This document shows, piece by piece, positions 23,792 to 33,045 of a stretch of 64,000 nt of DNA. The notes under the pieces are model-generated. The model was given only the letters and a program-made list of their open reading frames with translations. It searched no databases and had not been told where the DNA came from. Source of the DNA: Terriglobales bacterium (GTDB lineage Bacteria; Acidobacteriota; Terriglobia; Bryobacterales; Bryobacteraceae); assembly GCA_027485675.1 (NCBI GenBank), contig JAIXQP010000028.1:1-64000 (forward strand), read 5' to 3'. Made by a program: the position numbers and the translations under genes. Positions within the stretch are counted from its first letter, which is position 1, and the number at the start of each line of letters is the position of its first letter.

Positions 23792-25657
23792 ATGCGCTTT
23801 CTTCTTCTCCTCTGGGCCCTGCCCCTCTGTGCGCAGGTCGCCGCTGTCCGCGAAAACTACTCGAAGTACGAATACCGCGTTCCCATGCGCGATGGTGTTC
23901 GGCTCTTCACCTCCGTCTATGTCCCCAAGGACGTCGTGACGGATGGCAAGAGCTATCCCATTCTGCTGCAGCGGACGCCGTACTCCGTCCGCCCGTACGG
24001 CGTGGACCAGTTCCGCGATAATCTCGGCCCCTCGCCGCTCTTCCTCGCTGAGAAGTTCATCTTCGTTTACCAGGATGTCCGCGGCCGAAACCAATCAGAG
24101 GGCGACTTTGCGCTGACGCGGCCGCACAAGCCCGTCAAGACCTCGCCCAAGGACACCGACGAATCCACCGACGCCTACGACACCATCGAATGGCTCATCA
24201 AGAACGTGAAGGGGAGTGTTCCGCGGGTGGGAATCTGGGGCATCTCGCAGCCGGGCTTCTTCGCTTCGGCCGCCACCATCGACGCCCATCCCGCTCTGGT
24301 GGCCGTCTCCCCGCAGGCCCCGGTCACCGACTATTATCTGAACGACGACTCCTATCACAATGGGGCCTTCATGCTGGCCCACCGCTTCCGTTTCTATCAG
24401 AACTTCCGCCCGCAGGGGATGGAGGCCGGCACCCCATTCAACTTCGGCACCCCGGACGGCTACGAGTTCTATCTCAACCTCGGTTCGCTGGCGAACGCGG
24501 AGGAGAAGTACTTCAAGCGGACGCAGCCCTTCTGGACGCAGCACATGGAGAACACGGCCTATAACGAGTTCTGGCGGTCGCGGTCCATCTGGCGCCACTT
24601 CAAGAACACGAAGCCGGCCGTGCTGACCGTAGGCGGCTGGTACGACGCCGAAGACGCCATGGGGCCGCTGCGGACGTTCAACGAGATCGAGAAGAACAGC
24701 CCCGTCGGCAAGAACATGCTGGTGATGGGCCCATGGACCCACGGCGGCTTCGCCCGTGGCGACGGCGACCGGGTGGGCAACGTCAACTTCGGCGCGAAGA
24801 CCGGGCTCTACTACCGGCAAAACATTGAGTTCCCGTTCTTCCTGCACTACCTGAAGCAGAAGGGCGACGGCAATCTCTCGAAGGCCTGGATCTTTGAAAC
24901 GGGCATGAACCAGTGGCGGCGCTTTGACGCGTGGCCGCCGAAGGCCGCCGTTTCGCGGACGCTGCACCTGGCGCCGAACGGGCAGATCGCGGCCACCGCG
25001 CCGGCCGCTGCCTCCTTCGAGGAGTACGTCTCGGACCCGAACCGGCCCGTGCCCTACCTGGCGCACGTTTCGCTGGCGGTGCGGCCGGACTACATGACGG
25101 AGGATCAGCGTTTCGCCGCCACCCGGCCGGACGTGCTGGTCTTCAAGACCGAGCCGCTCGAAGAGGATGTCACCTGGACGGGCCCGATCGAGGTGCAACT
25201 GAAGGTATCGACGACGGGCACCGATTCCGATTTCGTCGTGAAGGTGATTGACGTGTTCCCCGGCGACTATCCCGACTTCAACAACCCGCCGCCGGTGCCC
25301 GGCGCGCCGCCGCGGCCGGAGCCGGCCAACGCGATCAAGATGGGCGGCTATCAGCAACTGATTCGCGGCGAGCCGTTCCGCGGCAAGTACCGGAAGAGCA
25401 TTGAGAAGGCCGAGCCGTTTGTGCCGGGCCAGCCGGATTTCATCAAATTTGAGTTACCCGACGTGGCGCATACCTTTCGCCGCGGCCACCGGATTATGGT
25501 GCAGATTCAGAGCTCTTGGTTTCCGCTGGCGGATCGCAATCCGCAGAAGTTCCTCGATATTCCGAATGCCCGGCCGGCCGACTTCGTGAAGGCGACGCAG
25601 CGGGTCTACCTGGGCGGCGCGGATGGGACGAAGTTGACGGTGAAGGTGTTGCCGTAG
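23792..25657 (+). CDS. Secreted CocE/NonD-family hydrolase
   Basis: The 621-residue protein starts with a short signal peptide (MRFLLLLWALPLCAQ). It has the alpha/beta-hydrolase fold of the X-Pro dipeptidyl-peptidase S15/cocaine esterase family. The oxyanion-hole Tyr lies in RTPYSVRPYG, the nucleophile is Ser152 in GIWGISQPGFF (family G-x-S-Y-x-G), and the GPWTHGGFARGD block supplies the catalytic His. A C-terminal jelly-roll domain (about 380-621) is typical of the family. It hydrolyses ester or amide bonds in the periplasm or outside. Codon use drifts from C-rich to G-rich third positions along the gene. Confidence 0.9.
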   Translation: MRFLLLLWALPLCAQVAAVRENYSKYEYRVPMRDGVRLFTSVYVPKDVVTDGKSYPILLQRTPYSVRPYGVDQFRDNLGPSPLFLAEKFIFVYQDVRGRNQSEGDFALTRPHKPVKTSPKDTDESTDAYDTIEWLIKNVKGSVPRVGIWGISQPGFFASAATIDAHPALVAVSPQAPVTDYYLNDDSYHNGAFMLAHRFRFYQNFRPQGMEAGTPFNFGTPDGYEFYLNLGSLANAEEKYFKRTQPFWTQHMENTAYNEFWRSRSIWRHFKNTKPAVLTVGGWYDAEDAMGPLRTFNEIEKNSPVGKNMLVMGPWTHGGFARGDGDRVGNVNFGAKTGLYYRQNIEFPFFLHYLKQKGDGNLSKAWIFETGMNQWRRFDAWPPKAAVSRTLHLAPNGQIAATAPAAASFEEYVSDPNRPVPYLAHVSLAVRPDYMTEDQRFAATRPDVLVFKTEPLEEDVTWTGPIEVQLKVSTTGTDSDFVVKVIDVFPGDYPDFNNPPPVPGAPPRPEPANAIKMGGYQQLIRGEPFRGKYRKSIEKAEPFVPGQPDFIKFELPDVAHTFRRGHRIMVQIQSSWFPLADRNPQKFLDIPNARPADFVKATQRVYLGGADGTKLTVKVLP

Positions 25658-25665
25658 GAGGCCCG

Positions 25666-26772
25666 ATGATGGTACGAGTGTGCATGCTCGCGTTGCTGGT
25701 GGCCTCCGGGGCCGGGGGCCAGATTCGCCAGGTGGCGGCGGGCGACATCACGATGGTGGTGAAGGGTGATGGTTCGGTGGTGGGTTGGGGGCGGGAGACG
25801 TTTGGCATGGCGGGATATCCTCCATCGCCGAACGAAACGATCGGGGCCCCGAAGCCGTTGGCGATGCCGGGGCCGGTGCAGCGGATGGCGGTGGGCCGGT
25901 CGGCGGTGTATGCGTTGCTCGAGGACGGCACCGTTTGGACGTGGGGTTGGAACGATGTGGGCCAGTTGGGCGACGGTGGCGCGGTGAAGCGGGGCTGGGC
26001 GACGCCGGCGCGTCTGGCGGCGTTGGCCGATATCGTGGATGTGCAGGCGGGGTTCTACCACGGGTTGGCGCTGGGGCGCGACGGGACGGTCTACACGTGG
26101 GGCCCGGCGGCGCCGGCGCCGGTGGCGGGCTTGCCGAAGATTGTGAAGATTGCGGTGGGTCCGCAACACAACCTGGCGCTGACGAGCGAGGGGCTGGTGT
26201 ATGCGTGGGGTTCGAATCGGGATGGGGAGTTGGGGAATGGCGCGGTGACGACGGGGCCGACGCTCACGCCGGCGTTGGTGGTTGGGCTTGACCGGGTGGT
26301 GGCGATTGCCGCCGGGGGCGCGGCGCGGGGGAGTTCGGGGGCGATTCGCGCGGATGGGACGGTGTGGATGTGGGGGAGCCACGCGGAAGGGATGATGGGC
26401 AACGGGATCCCCACGTCGGGGCCCGGGGGGCCGGGTGCACACAATCCCAGGCCGATGCCGGTGAAGGGGATAGCCGGCGCCAAGTCGCTGGTGCTGGGTG
26501 GCGGCCACGCCGCGGTGCTGCTCGGCGATGGCACGCTGCGCATGTGGGGCCATGATGGTTGGGGGCAACTGGGTTTGGGGACGTCGGGCTTCTATCACGA
26601 GGCGCCGGTGAAGACGCGGATTGCTGGCGTGGCGGCGGTGTATCTCGGCGGCTCGCGGTCTTATGCGGTGAAGCAGGACGGGACGTTGTGGGTTTGGGGG
26701 CCGGGGAGCCCGGGTGGGCGGGGGGTGCTGCGGGTGCATCAGCATGTGCCGGTCCTGCTTCCTCTGCCTTGA
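25666..26772 (+). CDS. Secreted RCC1-repeat beta-propeller protein
   Basis: The 368-residue protein has a signal peptide (ending near SGAGGQ) and six to seven RCC1 (alpha-tubulin suppressor-like) repeats. These are recognised by [52 protein letters not shown] and [19 protein letters not shown]1 propellers are binding scaffolds; no enzyme activity is implied. The ATG at 25666 is preceded by a strong AGGAGG (25656-25661) overlapping the stop of the CocE gene. The coding strand is markedly G-rich compared with the upstream genes. Confidence 0.85.
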   Translation: MMVRVCMLALLVASGAGGQIRQVAAGDITMVVKGDGSVVGWGRETFGMAGYPPSPNETIGAPKPLAMPGPVQRMAVGRSAVYALLEDGTVWTWGWNDVGQLGDGGAVKRGWATPARLAALADIVDVQAGFYHGLALGRDGTVYTWGPAAPAPVAGLPKIVKIAVGPQHNLALTSEGLVYAWGSNRDGELGNGAVTTGPTLTPALVVGLDRVVAIAAGGAARGSSGAIRADGTVWMWGSHAEGMMGNGIPTSGPGGPGAHNPRPMPVKGIAGAKSLVLGGGHAAVLLGDGTLRMWGHDGWGQLGLGTSGFYHEAPVKTRIAGVAAVYLGGSRSYAVKQDGTLWVWGPGSPGGRGVLRVHQHVPVLLPLP

Positions 26773-26795
26773 CCTCGTGTTATGCTCTTGGCGTT

Positions 26796-27269
26796 ATGGG
26801 AAAACGGTCAGTCCCGCGGCGAACCTTGTTACGGTTAGCAGGCACCGGCGCACTTACCCCACTTGGCGCTTTGGCGCAGAAGCAGACGGAGAAGCGGATG
26901 AACTTAGGAGCATTTTCCATCAGCCTGACGGTGAAAGACCTGGAGGCTTCGCGGCAGTTCTATGAGAAGTTTGGCTTCGTCCCCTTCGCCGGCGACGCCA
27001 AGCAGAACTGGCTGATTCTCAAGAATGGCGACCATGTGATCGGGCTGTTTCAGGGGATGTTCGAGAAGAACATTCTGACGTTCAACCCGGGCTGGGATAG
27101 TAACGCGAAGAAGGTGACTCCGTTCACAGATATTCGGCAGTTACAGCGCGAGTTGAAGGCGAAGGGCGTGAAGTTCACCAAAGAGGCCGATGAGCAGGGA
27201 ACGGGTCCTGCCAGCTTCGTGGCGGTCGACCCGGACGGGAATCCGATCCTGGTCGACCAACACGTCTAG
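26796..27269 (+). CDS. VOC-family (glyoxalase-like) protein with twin-arginine-type leader
   Basis: The 157-residue protein begins with [20 protein letters not shown], a twin-arginine-type or Sec-type leader ending at ALAQ. One vicinal-oxygen-chelate module follows: [20 protein letters not shown], then [18 protein letters not shown], ending [19 protein letters not shown] proteins include glyoxalases, dioxygenases and antibiotic-binding proteins; the substrate here is unknown. A shorter product starting at the internal ATG (26898, MNLGAFSIS) would be cytoplasmic, as in most relatives, so the leader deserves attention. The stop overlaps the convergent phosphomutase stop by four bases. Confidence 0.8.
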   Translation: MGKRSVPRRTLLRLAGTGALTPLGALAQKQTEKRMNLGAFSISLTVKDLEASRQFYEKFGFVPFAGDAKQNWLILKNGDHVIGLFQGMFEKNILTFNPGWDSNAKKVTPFTDIRQLQRELKAKGVKFTKEADEQGTGPASFVAVDPDGNPILVDQHV

Positions 27270-28828
27270 GCGACGAACAGTTCCAGTTGCCGGAGGATGC
27301 CGCCCGGCGCCACCCCCGCCTCGGCGATGGCATCGGCGCGCTTTTGGGTATCCGCCACCGCATAAATCCGCAACTCATCCGCGTTCCCGGACGGCCGCAC
27401 ATGCGCCACGTCGCCGTTTGCAAACAGCATCCGCACCCCATCCGTCCGGTCAATCCGTTGCAATGCCCCGAAGCCAAGCTCCGTCGTGAAGAACTGCCCG
27501 ACGGTCTCCGGGGTCAACTGTTCGACAATCTTCAAGCTCGTTGCCCGCGGAAACTCCTTCAAGAGCGCCGCCCGGCTGTAGCGCGCCGGTAGCCGGTCGA
27601 ACAGCTCGCCCAACGTCCCGCTGCCCGCCGCAAACAATGCGCAAAGCAGCGGCAGGAACGCATCCCGCGTCGCCAAGGCGCGCAGCGTCGGCAGGTCCGA
27701 TCCCAGCAGGAATCCGCCGTTGGCCTCCCAGCCGCAGACCACCTTCTTCCCGGCCGCCAGAGCCGCTTCCATGCCGGCGATCACATAGGGCGACCCGATC
27801 CGCGTCTTCGGCTCCAGCACCCCCGCCAACGGCCCCCGGTCAATCGCGTCGTTGCAACTGATCGGCACCACCACGGCGTCCGCCCCCAGATACTCGGCCA
27901 CCACCATTCCCAGCAGATCGCCGCCGAAGAAGCGCAGCGAGCCATCGCCGTTGACGCCCAGCAGCAGCGGCCGGTCGCTGTCGCCATCGGTCGAGGCCAC
28001 GGCGTCGTATGGTCCGTCCACGAGCGCTTGAATCGCCGCTAACTGCGACGCTTCAATGTTCTCGGTATCGATCGGGACAAACGTCTCGCTCCGCCCGGCC
28101 GGCACCACCTCGGCGCCTAAGCGCCGCAGCATCTCGGCGAGCAGGTCCCGGCCCACGGCCGAATGCTGATAGACGAGGATCCGCTTCCCGGCGAGGGACT
28201 TCCCCGCGAAGAAGGTCTGGTAGCGCTCGAGATACACCTCGGCCGCCACTCCGGTCTCGGCCGGCAGCGGCGCGGGTGCGGTTTTGAACTGGCCCTCGGC
28301 GTTGAATAGCGAACTCTCCGCCGGCTCGCTATACAGCCGCTCGCGCACCGCCGCCACGCGGGCGTTGATGGGCCCCTCGTGGTGCTTGAGCAGTTCCCCC
28401 CGCGAAGTGTTTAGCTTGTAGCCGTTCCGGTTGAAGGGAATATGGCTGCCGGTCACCATCAGCGACCCTTTGCCTTGTAAGAGCGCGTAGTAGGTCAGGG
28501 CCGGCGTGGGAATCCGCCCGCAGTTCACCGGCTGCATGCCCGCGTCGCGCATCGCCTCGACGGCGGCGACGGCCAGGTCTGGGGAACTCGGCCGCAGGTC
28601 GCAGGCGAAGTAGAACTCGTCCCCCCGGCGGATCCCGCCCTCTTCGATGGGCAGCGAGAGGAGATACTCCGTCTCGGCCAATACGTTCAGGTAAATCTCC
28701 AGCGGAGTGAGATGGATAATCTCCCCGCGCCGGCCACTGGTGCCGAACTTGAGTTCCACGGGAGAGTAGGAAAGGGACGAACGAAGGGTCACCCTCTGAT
28801 TGTCGCGAATTCGGTCCGCTGGCGTCAT
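27266..28828 (-). CDS. Phosphoglucomutase/phosphomannomutase-family enzyme
   Basis: The 520-residue enzyme belongs to the alpha-D-phosphohexomutases. Domain I has the substrate start KFGTSGRRG and the phosphoserine loop [12 protein letters not shown] (Ser128). Domain II has the metal loop [11 protein letters not shown], domain III the sugar-specificity loop [11 protein letters not shown], and domain IV the phosphate-binding [12 protein letters not shown]. It interconverts sugar 1- and 6-phosphates, feeding glycogen, cell-wall or nucleotide-sugar synthesis. The loop motif cannot settle glucose versus mannose here. The ATG at 28828 is only 14 bp from the divergent GTG at 28843; a GTG at 28792 (12 codons in) is an equally plausible start that leaves promoter space. 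Confidence 0.88.
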   Translation of the reverse strand: MTPADRIRDNQRVTLRSSLSYSPVELKFGTSGRRGEIIHLTPLEIYLNVLAETEYLLSLPIEEGGIRRGDEFYFACDLRPSSPDLAVAAVEAMRDAGMQPVNCGRIPTPALTYYALLQGKGSLMVTGSHIPFNRNGYKLNTSRGELLKHHEGPINARVAAVRERLYSEPAESSLFNAEGQFKTAPAPLPAETGVAAEVYLERYQTFFAGKSLAGKRILVYQHSAVGRDLLAEMLRRLGAEVVPAGRSETFVPIDTENIEASQLAAIQALVDGPYDAVASTDGDSDRPLLLGVNGDGSLRFFGGDLLGMVVAEYLGADAVVVPISCNDAIDRGPLAGVLEPKTRIGSPYVIAGMEAALAAGKKVVCGWEANGGFLLGSDLPTLRALATRDAFLPLLCALFAAGSGTLGELFDRLPARYSRAALLKEFPRATSLKIVEQLTPETVGQFFTTELGFGALQRIDRTDGVRMLFANGDVAHVRPSGNADELRIYAVADTQKRADAIAEAGVAPGGILRQLELFVA

Positions 28829-28842
28829 GCTACACTCCGACC

Positions 28843-30624
28843 GTGCGGATGATTTTCCTGTTCTTAGCCGCCATCAGCACGGCGTCCGCTCAGTACGACT
28901 TATTCGATCTCGCTACCTCCGGCGACGGCAGCACCGCTTACTTCGCCTCGACGCTTTCCCTCGCGAGCCCCGGCGCGACCTCGCCGGCTGGAGCCCCGGG
29001 ACGGATCTTCCGCGTCGATGCCGACCGCTTCCAGCTTTATCTCGAACGGCCGAGCATGGAGCAGCCGCCGGGCACGGATGGCTATCTCGGCAATCGGCTC
29101 ACCAACTACTTCAACTTATCGCGTCCCCAGGTCAGCCAGGACGGCCGCGTGGTCGCGGTTGTCGGCCGGCGAAACTGCAGTGGCGGGCAACGCTGCGGCG
29201 CCGTACCGAACTTGCAGACCACGGTCACCGGCCTGCCCAATGGCAAGGTCGAGGTAGCCGGCGCGGGCAGCCTCAGCCGGAACGGGCGATACCTGTTTGT
29301 GTATGATGACGGATCGATCGGCGGCGGCTGTTCGTATGTGGTGGATCTCTATTCGAGTTCGCTGACTCCGCCGGCAAGCTGTCTAATCCTTAGGAGCCAG
29401 CCGCCGAACGGGCGCCGCGTCGTCGCGGACGACGGCACAGTAGCCATCGCCAACAGCGGTATCGACATCCTCCGCAACGCGACCGTCAGAAGCGTACCGG
29501 TCTCCATATCCGGAGCTGCGCTGGAGCCAACGATCGACGCGGCCGGCAACATCGTCGTCTATGTTCTCTACGATTGGATCTCCCAGCACCGCTCCCTGCG
29601 CCTTCTCCGGCTTTCGGACGGGCGGCAGAGCACTCTCGTCTCCCCCGATGCCGCCGAAATCTCCGCTCCCCAGCTCAGCGCCGACGGTCAGCGAGTGCTC
29701 TATCTCTCGAATGCCTCTGGCCTACCGCAGCTCTACGTCGTCGCGACCAATGGCGGCCAGCCGCGCCAAGTCAGCCGCGAACCGTCCGGAGTGGTGTCCG
29801 CTGTTCTCTCTGACGATGGCAAGATCGTCTGGTACTTCGCCGGCTCCGGCCGGCTTTATCAGCAGGACCTCGCGACCGGCGAGGTGCGCGAACGCCTGGG
29901 ACGTACCCCGCAACTCATCGGTGGGAACTCGCCCATCATCGGTTCCTACAACGCGACTTTCGGCGTAGGCTTCAGCGATTCTTCCGCGCGGGCCCAGTCC
30001 TATCCCCTTCCGCGCAGCTTGGCGGGTGTGAGCGTGACCGTGGATGGAATCGACAGCCCGATCCTATCGGTCTCCCCCTCCAAGATTGAATATCAAGCCC
30101 CATCCCAAGCCCGGCCGGGCGCACCCGGTGTCGTTCGCGCCTCCGCCACATCGCCATTTGTATCCCGGCTCAACCTGTCCGCCGCAAGAACTTCCTCATC
30201 GGGAAGTTTTCTCTTCAATGACGCCTCCCCCTCCGCTTTTGGAGGCTGGGACGCCCTCGCCATCCGCCAGGACTGGAGCGGCGTCATCACGGCGACTAAC
30301 CCGGCGCTGGGCGGCGAAATCGTCCACCTGTACGGCACGAACTTCGGCCCGGTGGATCGAAGGCCGGAGGATGGCCTTCCTGCCCCCGCCAATCCACCGG
30401 CGCGCACACTCACCCCGGTCACCTGCTTAGGCTGGACGAGCCCGGAGAGTCGCACGCCGGTGGAAATTCCGGTCCTTTTCTCAGGGCTCGCTCCTGGGTT
30501 AGTGGTTATCTACCAGTTAGACGTGCAGGTTCCCGTCGCCAACTTGGGAAGATCTCTCCTGGTCCGCTGTACCGGGGAGGGCGACAACCGCGACTTCTAT
30601 GGGTCGTTCGCGGTGAAACCGTAA
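28843..30624 (+). CDS. Secreted PD40/TolB-like propeller protein with Solibacter-type C-terminal domain
   Basis: The 593-residue protein has a signal peptide (MRMIFLFLAAISTASAQ). Residues 20-380 form PD40/TolB-like propeller blades, with repeated S-x-DG-x-x-V-x-Y patterns such as QVSQDGRVVAVVG and QLSADGQRVLYLSN. The C-terminal 200 residues (LAGVSVTVDGIDSPILSVSP, later LFSGLAPGLVVIYQLDVQVP) resemble the domain described as the Solibacter uncharacterised C-terminal domain. It repeats in exported proteins of Bryobacter-type acidobacteria and supports the taxonomic guess. The start is GTG 28843 or ATG 28849. The role is unknown. Confidence 0.8.
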   Translation: MRMIFLFLAAISTASAQYDLFDLATSGDGSTAYFASTLSLASPGATSPAGAPGRIFRVDADRFQLYLERPSMEQPPGTDGYLGNRLTNYFNLSRPQVSQDGRVVAVVGRRNCSGGQRCGAVPNLQTTVTGLPNGKVEVAGAGSLSRNGRYLFVYDDGSIGGGCSYVVDLYSSSLTPPASCLILRSQPPNGRRVVADDGTVAIANSGIDILRNATVRSVPVSISGAALEPTIDAAGNIVVYVLYDWISQHRSLRLLRLSDGRQSTLVSPDAAEISAPQLSADGQRVLYLSNASGLPQLYVVATNGGQPRQVSREPSGVVSAVLSDDGKIVWYFAGSGRLYQQDLATGEVRERLGRTPQLIGGNSPIIGSYNATFGVGFSDSSARAQSYPLPRSLAGVSVTVDGIDSPILSVSPSKIEYQAPSQARPGAPGVVRASATSPFVSRLNLSAARTSSSGSFLFNDASPSAFGGWDALAIRQDWSGVITATNPALGGEIVHLYGTNFGPVDRRPEDGLPAPANPPARTLTPVTCLGWTSPESRTPVEIPVLFSGLAPGLVVIYQLDVQVPVANLGRSLLVRCTGEGDNRDFYGSFAVKP

Positions 30625-30632
30625 GCGCCAGT

Positions 30633-31154
30633 CTACTTCAAGGCCTTTTCGATGGCGGCAGCGAGCTCGGGGCTGTCCGGGCTCACACCGGATTCAAACC
30701 GCTGCACCGGCTTGCCGTCCTTTCCCACCAGGAACTTCGTGAAGTTCCACTTCACATCGCCGCCCATCGTCGACGTCAGGTACTGATACAGCGGCGTCTG
30801 GTCGCCGCCCTTCACGCTCACCTTCGCCATAATCGGGAAGGTCACGCTGTACTTCCGCGAACAGAACTGCTTGATCTCTTCGTTCGAGCCCGGCTCCTGG
30901 CCGCCAAAGTTATTCGCCGGAACCCCGACGATCACCAGCCCCTTGCCCTTGTACTTCTCGTACAAAGCCTGCAGGCCGGAATACTGCGGCGTATAGCCGC
31001 ACTGGCTGGCGACGTTCACCACCAGAACAGCCTTACCCTTCAACGTCGACAGAGGCGTAGCCTGGCCGTCGATGTTGTTCATGGTAAATTCGTGGATGGA
31101 AGAGGCGGAAAAAGCGGCGGTAGTCATAAGGAGGGCAGTGAGCAGAGTTCTCAT
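30633..31154 (-). CDS. Exported glutathione-peroxidase-family thiol peroxidase
   Basis: The 173-residue protein has a signal peptide (about 1-18, ending AFSAS) and the complete GPx fold. The peroxidatic Cys52 lies in VVNVASQCGYTPQYSGL, followed by GVPANNFGGQEPG and the Trp-Asn pair in VKWNFTKFLVGKDG. Bacterial Cys-type members usually use thioredoxin rather than glutathione to reduce hydroperoxides. A strong AGGAGGG lies just before the ATG. It follows the DUF1326 gene on the same strand with a 41-bp gap, so it may be the last gene of the molybdenum oxidoreductase operon and protect it from peroxide by-products (inference). Confidence 0.9.
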   Translation of the reverse strand: MRTLLTALLMTTAAFSASSIHEFTMNNIDGQATPLSTLKGKAVLVVNVASQCGYTPQYSGLQALYEKYKGKGLVIVGVPANNFGGQEPGSNEEIKQFCSRKYSVTFPIMAKVSVKGGDQTPLYQYLTSTMGGDVKWNFTKFLVGKDGKPVQRFESGVSPDSPELAAAIEKALK

Positions 31155-31195
31155 ACTGCCCTCCTGATGCTTGCGGGGGAAGGGAAGTTGCAGGG

Positions 31196-31861
31196 TTATT
31201 CGTTGTAGTGGAAGGTGGCCACGAACGCGCTACGCTTCTCGGGGCTGGACCAGGTGGTGCCAAGGTCCTTCCCGTTGTAGTTGTGCGCCAACGTGTACGC
31301 CGGCATGGCATGGTCGGTCGCCACCATCGGCGGATACCACACGTCTTCATGCGAGCAGTGGTTGTCGCCTTCGTTCAACTGCCGGGTCTGGATCGCCGCG
31401 AGTTCACCGGCCTGCAGCTTGGCGGTCGCCTTGTGCACGTCGTTGTTCGCCACGTCGATGGTCACCGGGCGGTAGTCGATCCGCACGACGTTCATCAGCA
31501 TGTCCTTGCTCATCGCCTGGGCAAACTTCTTCAGCGCCAGACGCTGTTCCGGGCTCGCCTTCTCGTCGATGATCAGCGCGCTTTTCACGGGGAAGGTGGT
31601 GGCCGCGAAGGTGTTGCCAATCGTGCCGCTCGCCTTCACGACGCCCACGACGGACAAACCATCGAGCTTCACCCCGTCATAAGATCCCGTGTTGATCTTC
31701 CAGCCCATGACGGCCAGATCGCCCTTAAGTTCGGTTTCCGAGTTTGCAAAACACGGGCCGACATACACATCCGCACTCCGGGCTTCCATGTAGAAACCCT
31801 TGATTCCAGTTCCGGCAAACGCAAACGAGGCGGCCATTAAAGTTGCGAGGATTGTTTTCAT
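31196..31861 (-). CDS. Exported DUF1326-family protein
   Basis: The 221-residue protein starts with a signal peptide (MKTILATLMAASFAFAG). It then shows the DUF1326 pattern: GFYMEARSADVYVGPCFANS, then GVKLDGLSVVGVV, and acidic and His-bearing blocks later (GDNHCSHEDVWYPP). The function of DUF1326 is unknown; members are small, secreted and conserve the Cys after YVGP. The Shine-Dalgarno AAGGAGAAGG is ideal. It begins 9 bp after the 71-aa Cys-rich gene, so it is part of the same transcript as the PaoABC-like genes. Confidence 0.85.
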   Translation of the reverse strand: MKTILATLMAASFAFAGTGIKGFYMEARSADVYVGPCFANSETELKGDLAVMGWKINTGSYDGVKLDGLSVVGVVKASGTIGNTFAATTFPVKSALIIDEKASPEQRLALKKFAQAMSKDMLMNVVRIDYRPVTIDVANNDVHKATAKLQAGELAAIQTRQLNEGDNHCSHEDVWYPPMVATDHAMPAYTLAHNYNGKDLGTTWSSPEKRSAFVATFHYNE

Positions 31862-31870
31862 GCCTTCTCC

Positions 31871-32086
31871 TTAAAGCAGCTTGAAGCAGTTGCGAGCTTC
31901 GTTGCACTCATACTCATCGACACCCTTACCGTCGGGACCGAGAGGCAGTTGAGTCTTCTGACACCAGTATAGCCGGTCGTTCGAAGCCTGCACGGTCGGG
32001 TCCCAAATCGCATCGATATACATGCCTTTCCAGCACAGATTGGCGCACCGGTCGTCGTCCGGCCGGCTCAACCCGGCCCGGATCAT
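31871..32086 (-). CDS. Small Cys-rich protein of the aldehyde-oxidoreductase operon
   Basis: The 71-residue protein is not recognised. It has five Cys (positions 14, 18, 42, 61, 67), including a C-x-x-x-C pair, many charged residues and several Trp/Tyr, and no signal peptide. Its ATG overlaps the stop of the FAD-subunit gene (ATGA), so it is translationally coupled to the operon, and its length is outside what gene finders often keep. It could be a metal/cofactor delivery or assembly factor, taking the place of the XdhC/PaoD-type chaperone missing from this operon, or a small electron carrier. No homologous fold can be named. Confidence 0.65.
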   Translation of the reverse strand: MIRAGLSRPDDDRCANLCWKGMYIDAIWDPTVQASNDRLYWCQKTQLPLGPDGKGVDEYECNEARNCFKLL

Positions 32087-33045
32087 ACGGCTTTGACGCC
32101 TGCCGCCGTCAAAAGTGCCCGCTTCACGGCCACCTTCGCCAGTTGCACCTTATACGCATTCTGGCTCAGCGGCTTCGCCCCGGCTACCGCCGCCGCGCCC
32201 GCCTTTTCCGCCGTATCCGCCGTGATGGTCTGGCCCACCAGCATCTTCTCGGCCTCAGATGCCCGCACCGGCGTCGGACCCACGTGGCCCAACGTGATCG
32301 ATGCCGAAGTCACCTTCGCGCCGGACATCCGCAGCGCTACGGACGCGGTCGCCAGCGGCCAATCGAGCGCCTGCTTATGCCGGACTTCGTAGGTTGCGTT
32401 CTTCGTCGCGGGCGCCGGAACAAGAATATCGGTAACGATCTCGTTGGCTGCCAGCGCGATCTCCCGCTCGCCTTCCGCGTTCGGCGCCTTGAAGAACTGG
32501 CTCACTGGAACGTCCTTCGTCTTGCCGTCCGCGCCGGCAATCTTCACGCTAGCGCCCAGCGCCATCAGCGCCGGACCCAGGCTCGAAGCGCTCACAAAGT
32601 GCGCCGACCCGGTGCCGAAGATGGCGTGGTACTTGTTCTCACCGTTTTCGACGAGGCTCTTGTTCAGCAGCCCGTTTCCGCTCCGGAAGTACCAGCAGCG
32701 CGGGCGCTGGCAAAGGTCGCCGCCCACGGTGCCCATGTTCCGGATCTGCGGGCTGGTGATGCCCAGCGCCGCCTGCACGAGCGAGGGGTAAGCCGTGCGG
32801 ATCAACGGATTCGAAGCCAGTTCATCGAGCGTTACCGTCGCGCCGATGCGGATGTTGTTCCCGGCTTTCGAAATCCCGCCCAGCGCCTTGATGTTCTTGA
32901 TGTTCACGAGCCGCTTCGGCTTATGGACATCGTCCTTCATCAGACTCAGCAGGTCCGTCCCGCCGGCCAGCACCTCCGAGCCAGCCGTCAGGAGGCTCAA
33001 GGCCTCCTTCACGGTTGTGGGATTAGCGTATTCAAAGTTTTCCAT
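32083..33045 (-). CDS. PaoB-like FAD subunit of periplasmic aldehyde oxidoreductase
   Basis: The 320-residue subunit is of the CoxM/XdhB FAD-binding type. The FAD motif is LTAGSEVLAGGTDLLSLMK (about 17-35), the second FAD motif is RNMGTVGGDLCQRP, and the closing CO-dehydrogenase flavoprotein C-terminal domain spans about 215-320. The segment LCQRPRCWYFRSG recalls the extra [4Fe-4S]-binding insert of PaoB/YagS and of hydroxybenzoyl-CoA reductase. Only two of the four Cys remain here; the following loop (NGLLNKSLVENG) lacks the others, so the cluster is probably absent. It passes electrons from the FeS subunit to the acceptor. The start overlaps the large-subunit stop by one base. Confidence 0.87.
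   Translation of the reverse strand: MENFEYANPTTVKEALSLLTAGSEVLAGGTDLLSLMKDDVHKPKRLVNIKNIKALGGISKAGNNIRIGATVTLDELASNPLIRTAYPSLVQAALGITSPQIRNMGTVGGDLCQRPRCWYFRSGNGLLNKSLVENGENKYHAIFGTGSAHFVSASSLGPALMALGASVKIAGADGKTKDVPVSQFFKAPNAEGEREIALAANEIVTDILVPAPATKNATYEVRHKQALDWPLATASVALRMSGAKVTSASITLGHVGPTPVRASEAEKMLVGQTITADTAEKAGAAAVAGAKPLSQNAYKVQLAKVAVKRALLTAAGVKAV

Noticed and set aside
25606..26745. 379-aa open frame on the minus strand
   Set aside because: Antisense to the RCC1-repeat gene; Arg/His/Pro-rich low-complexity text.
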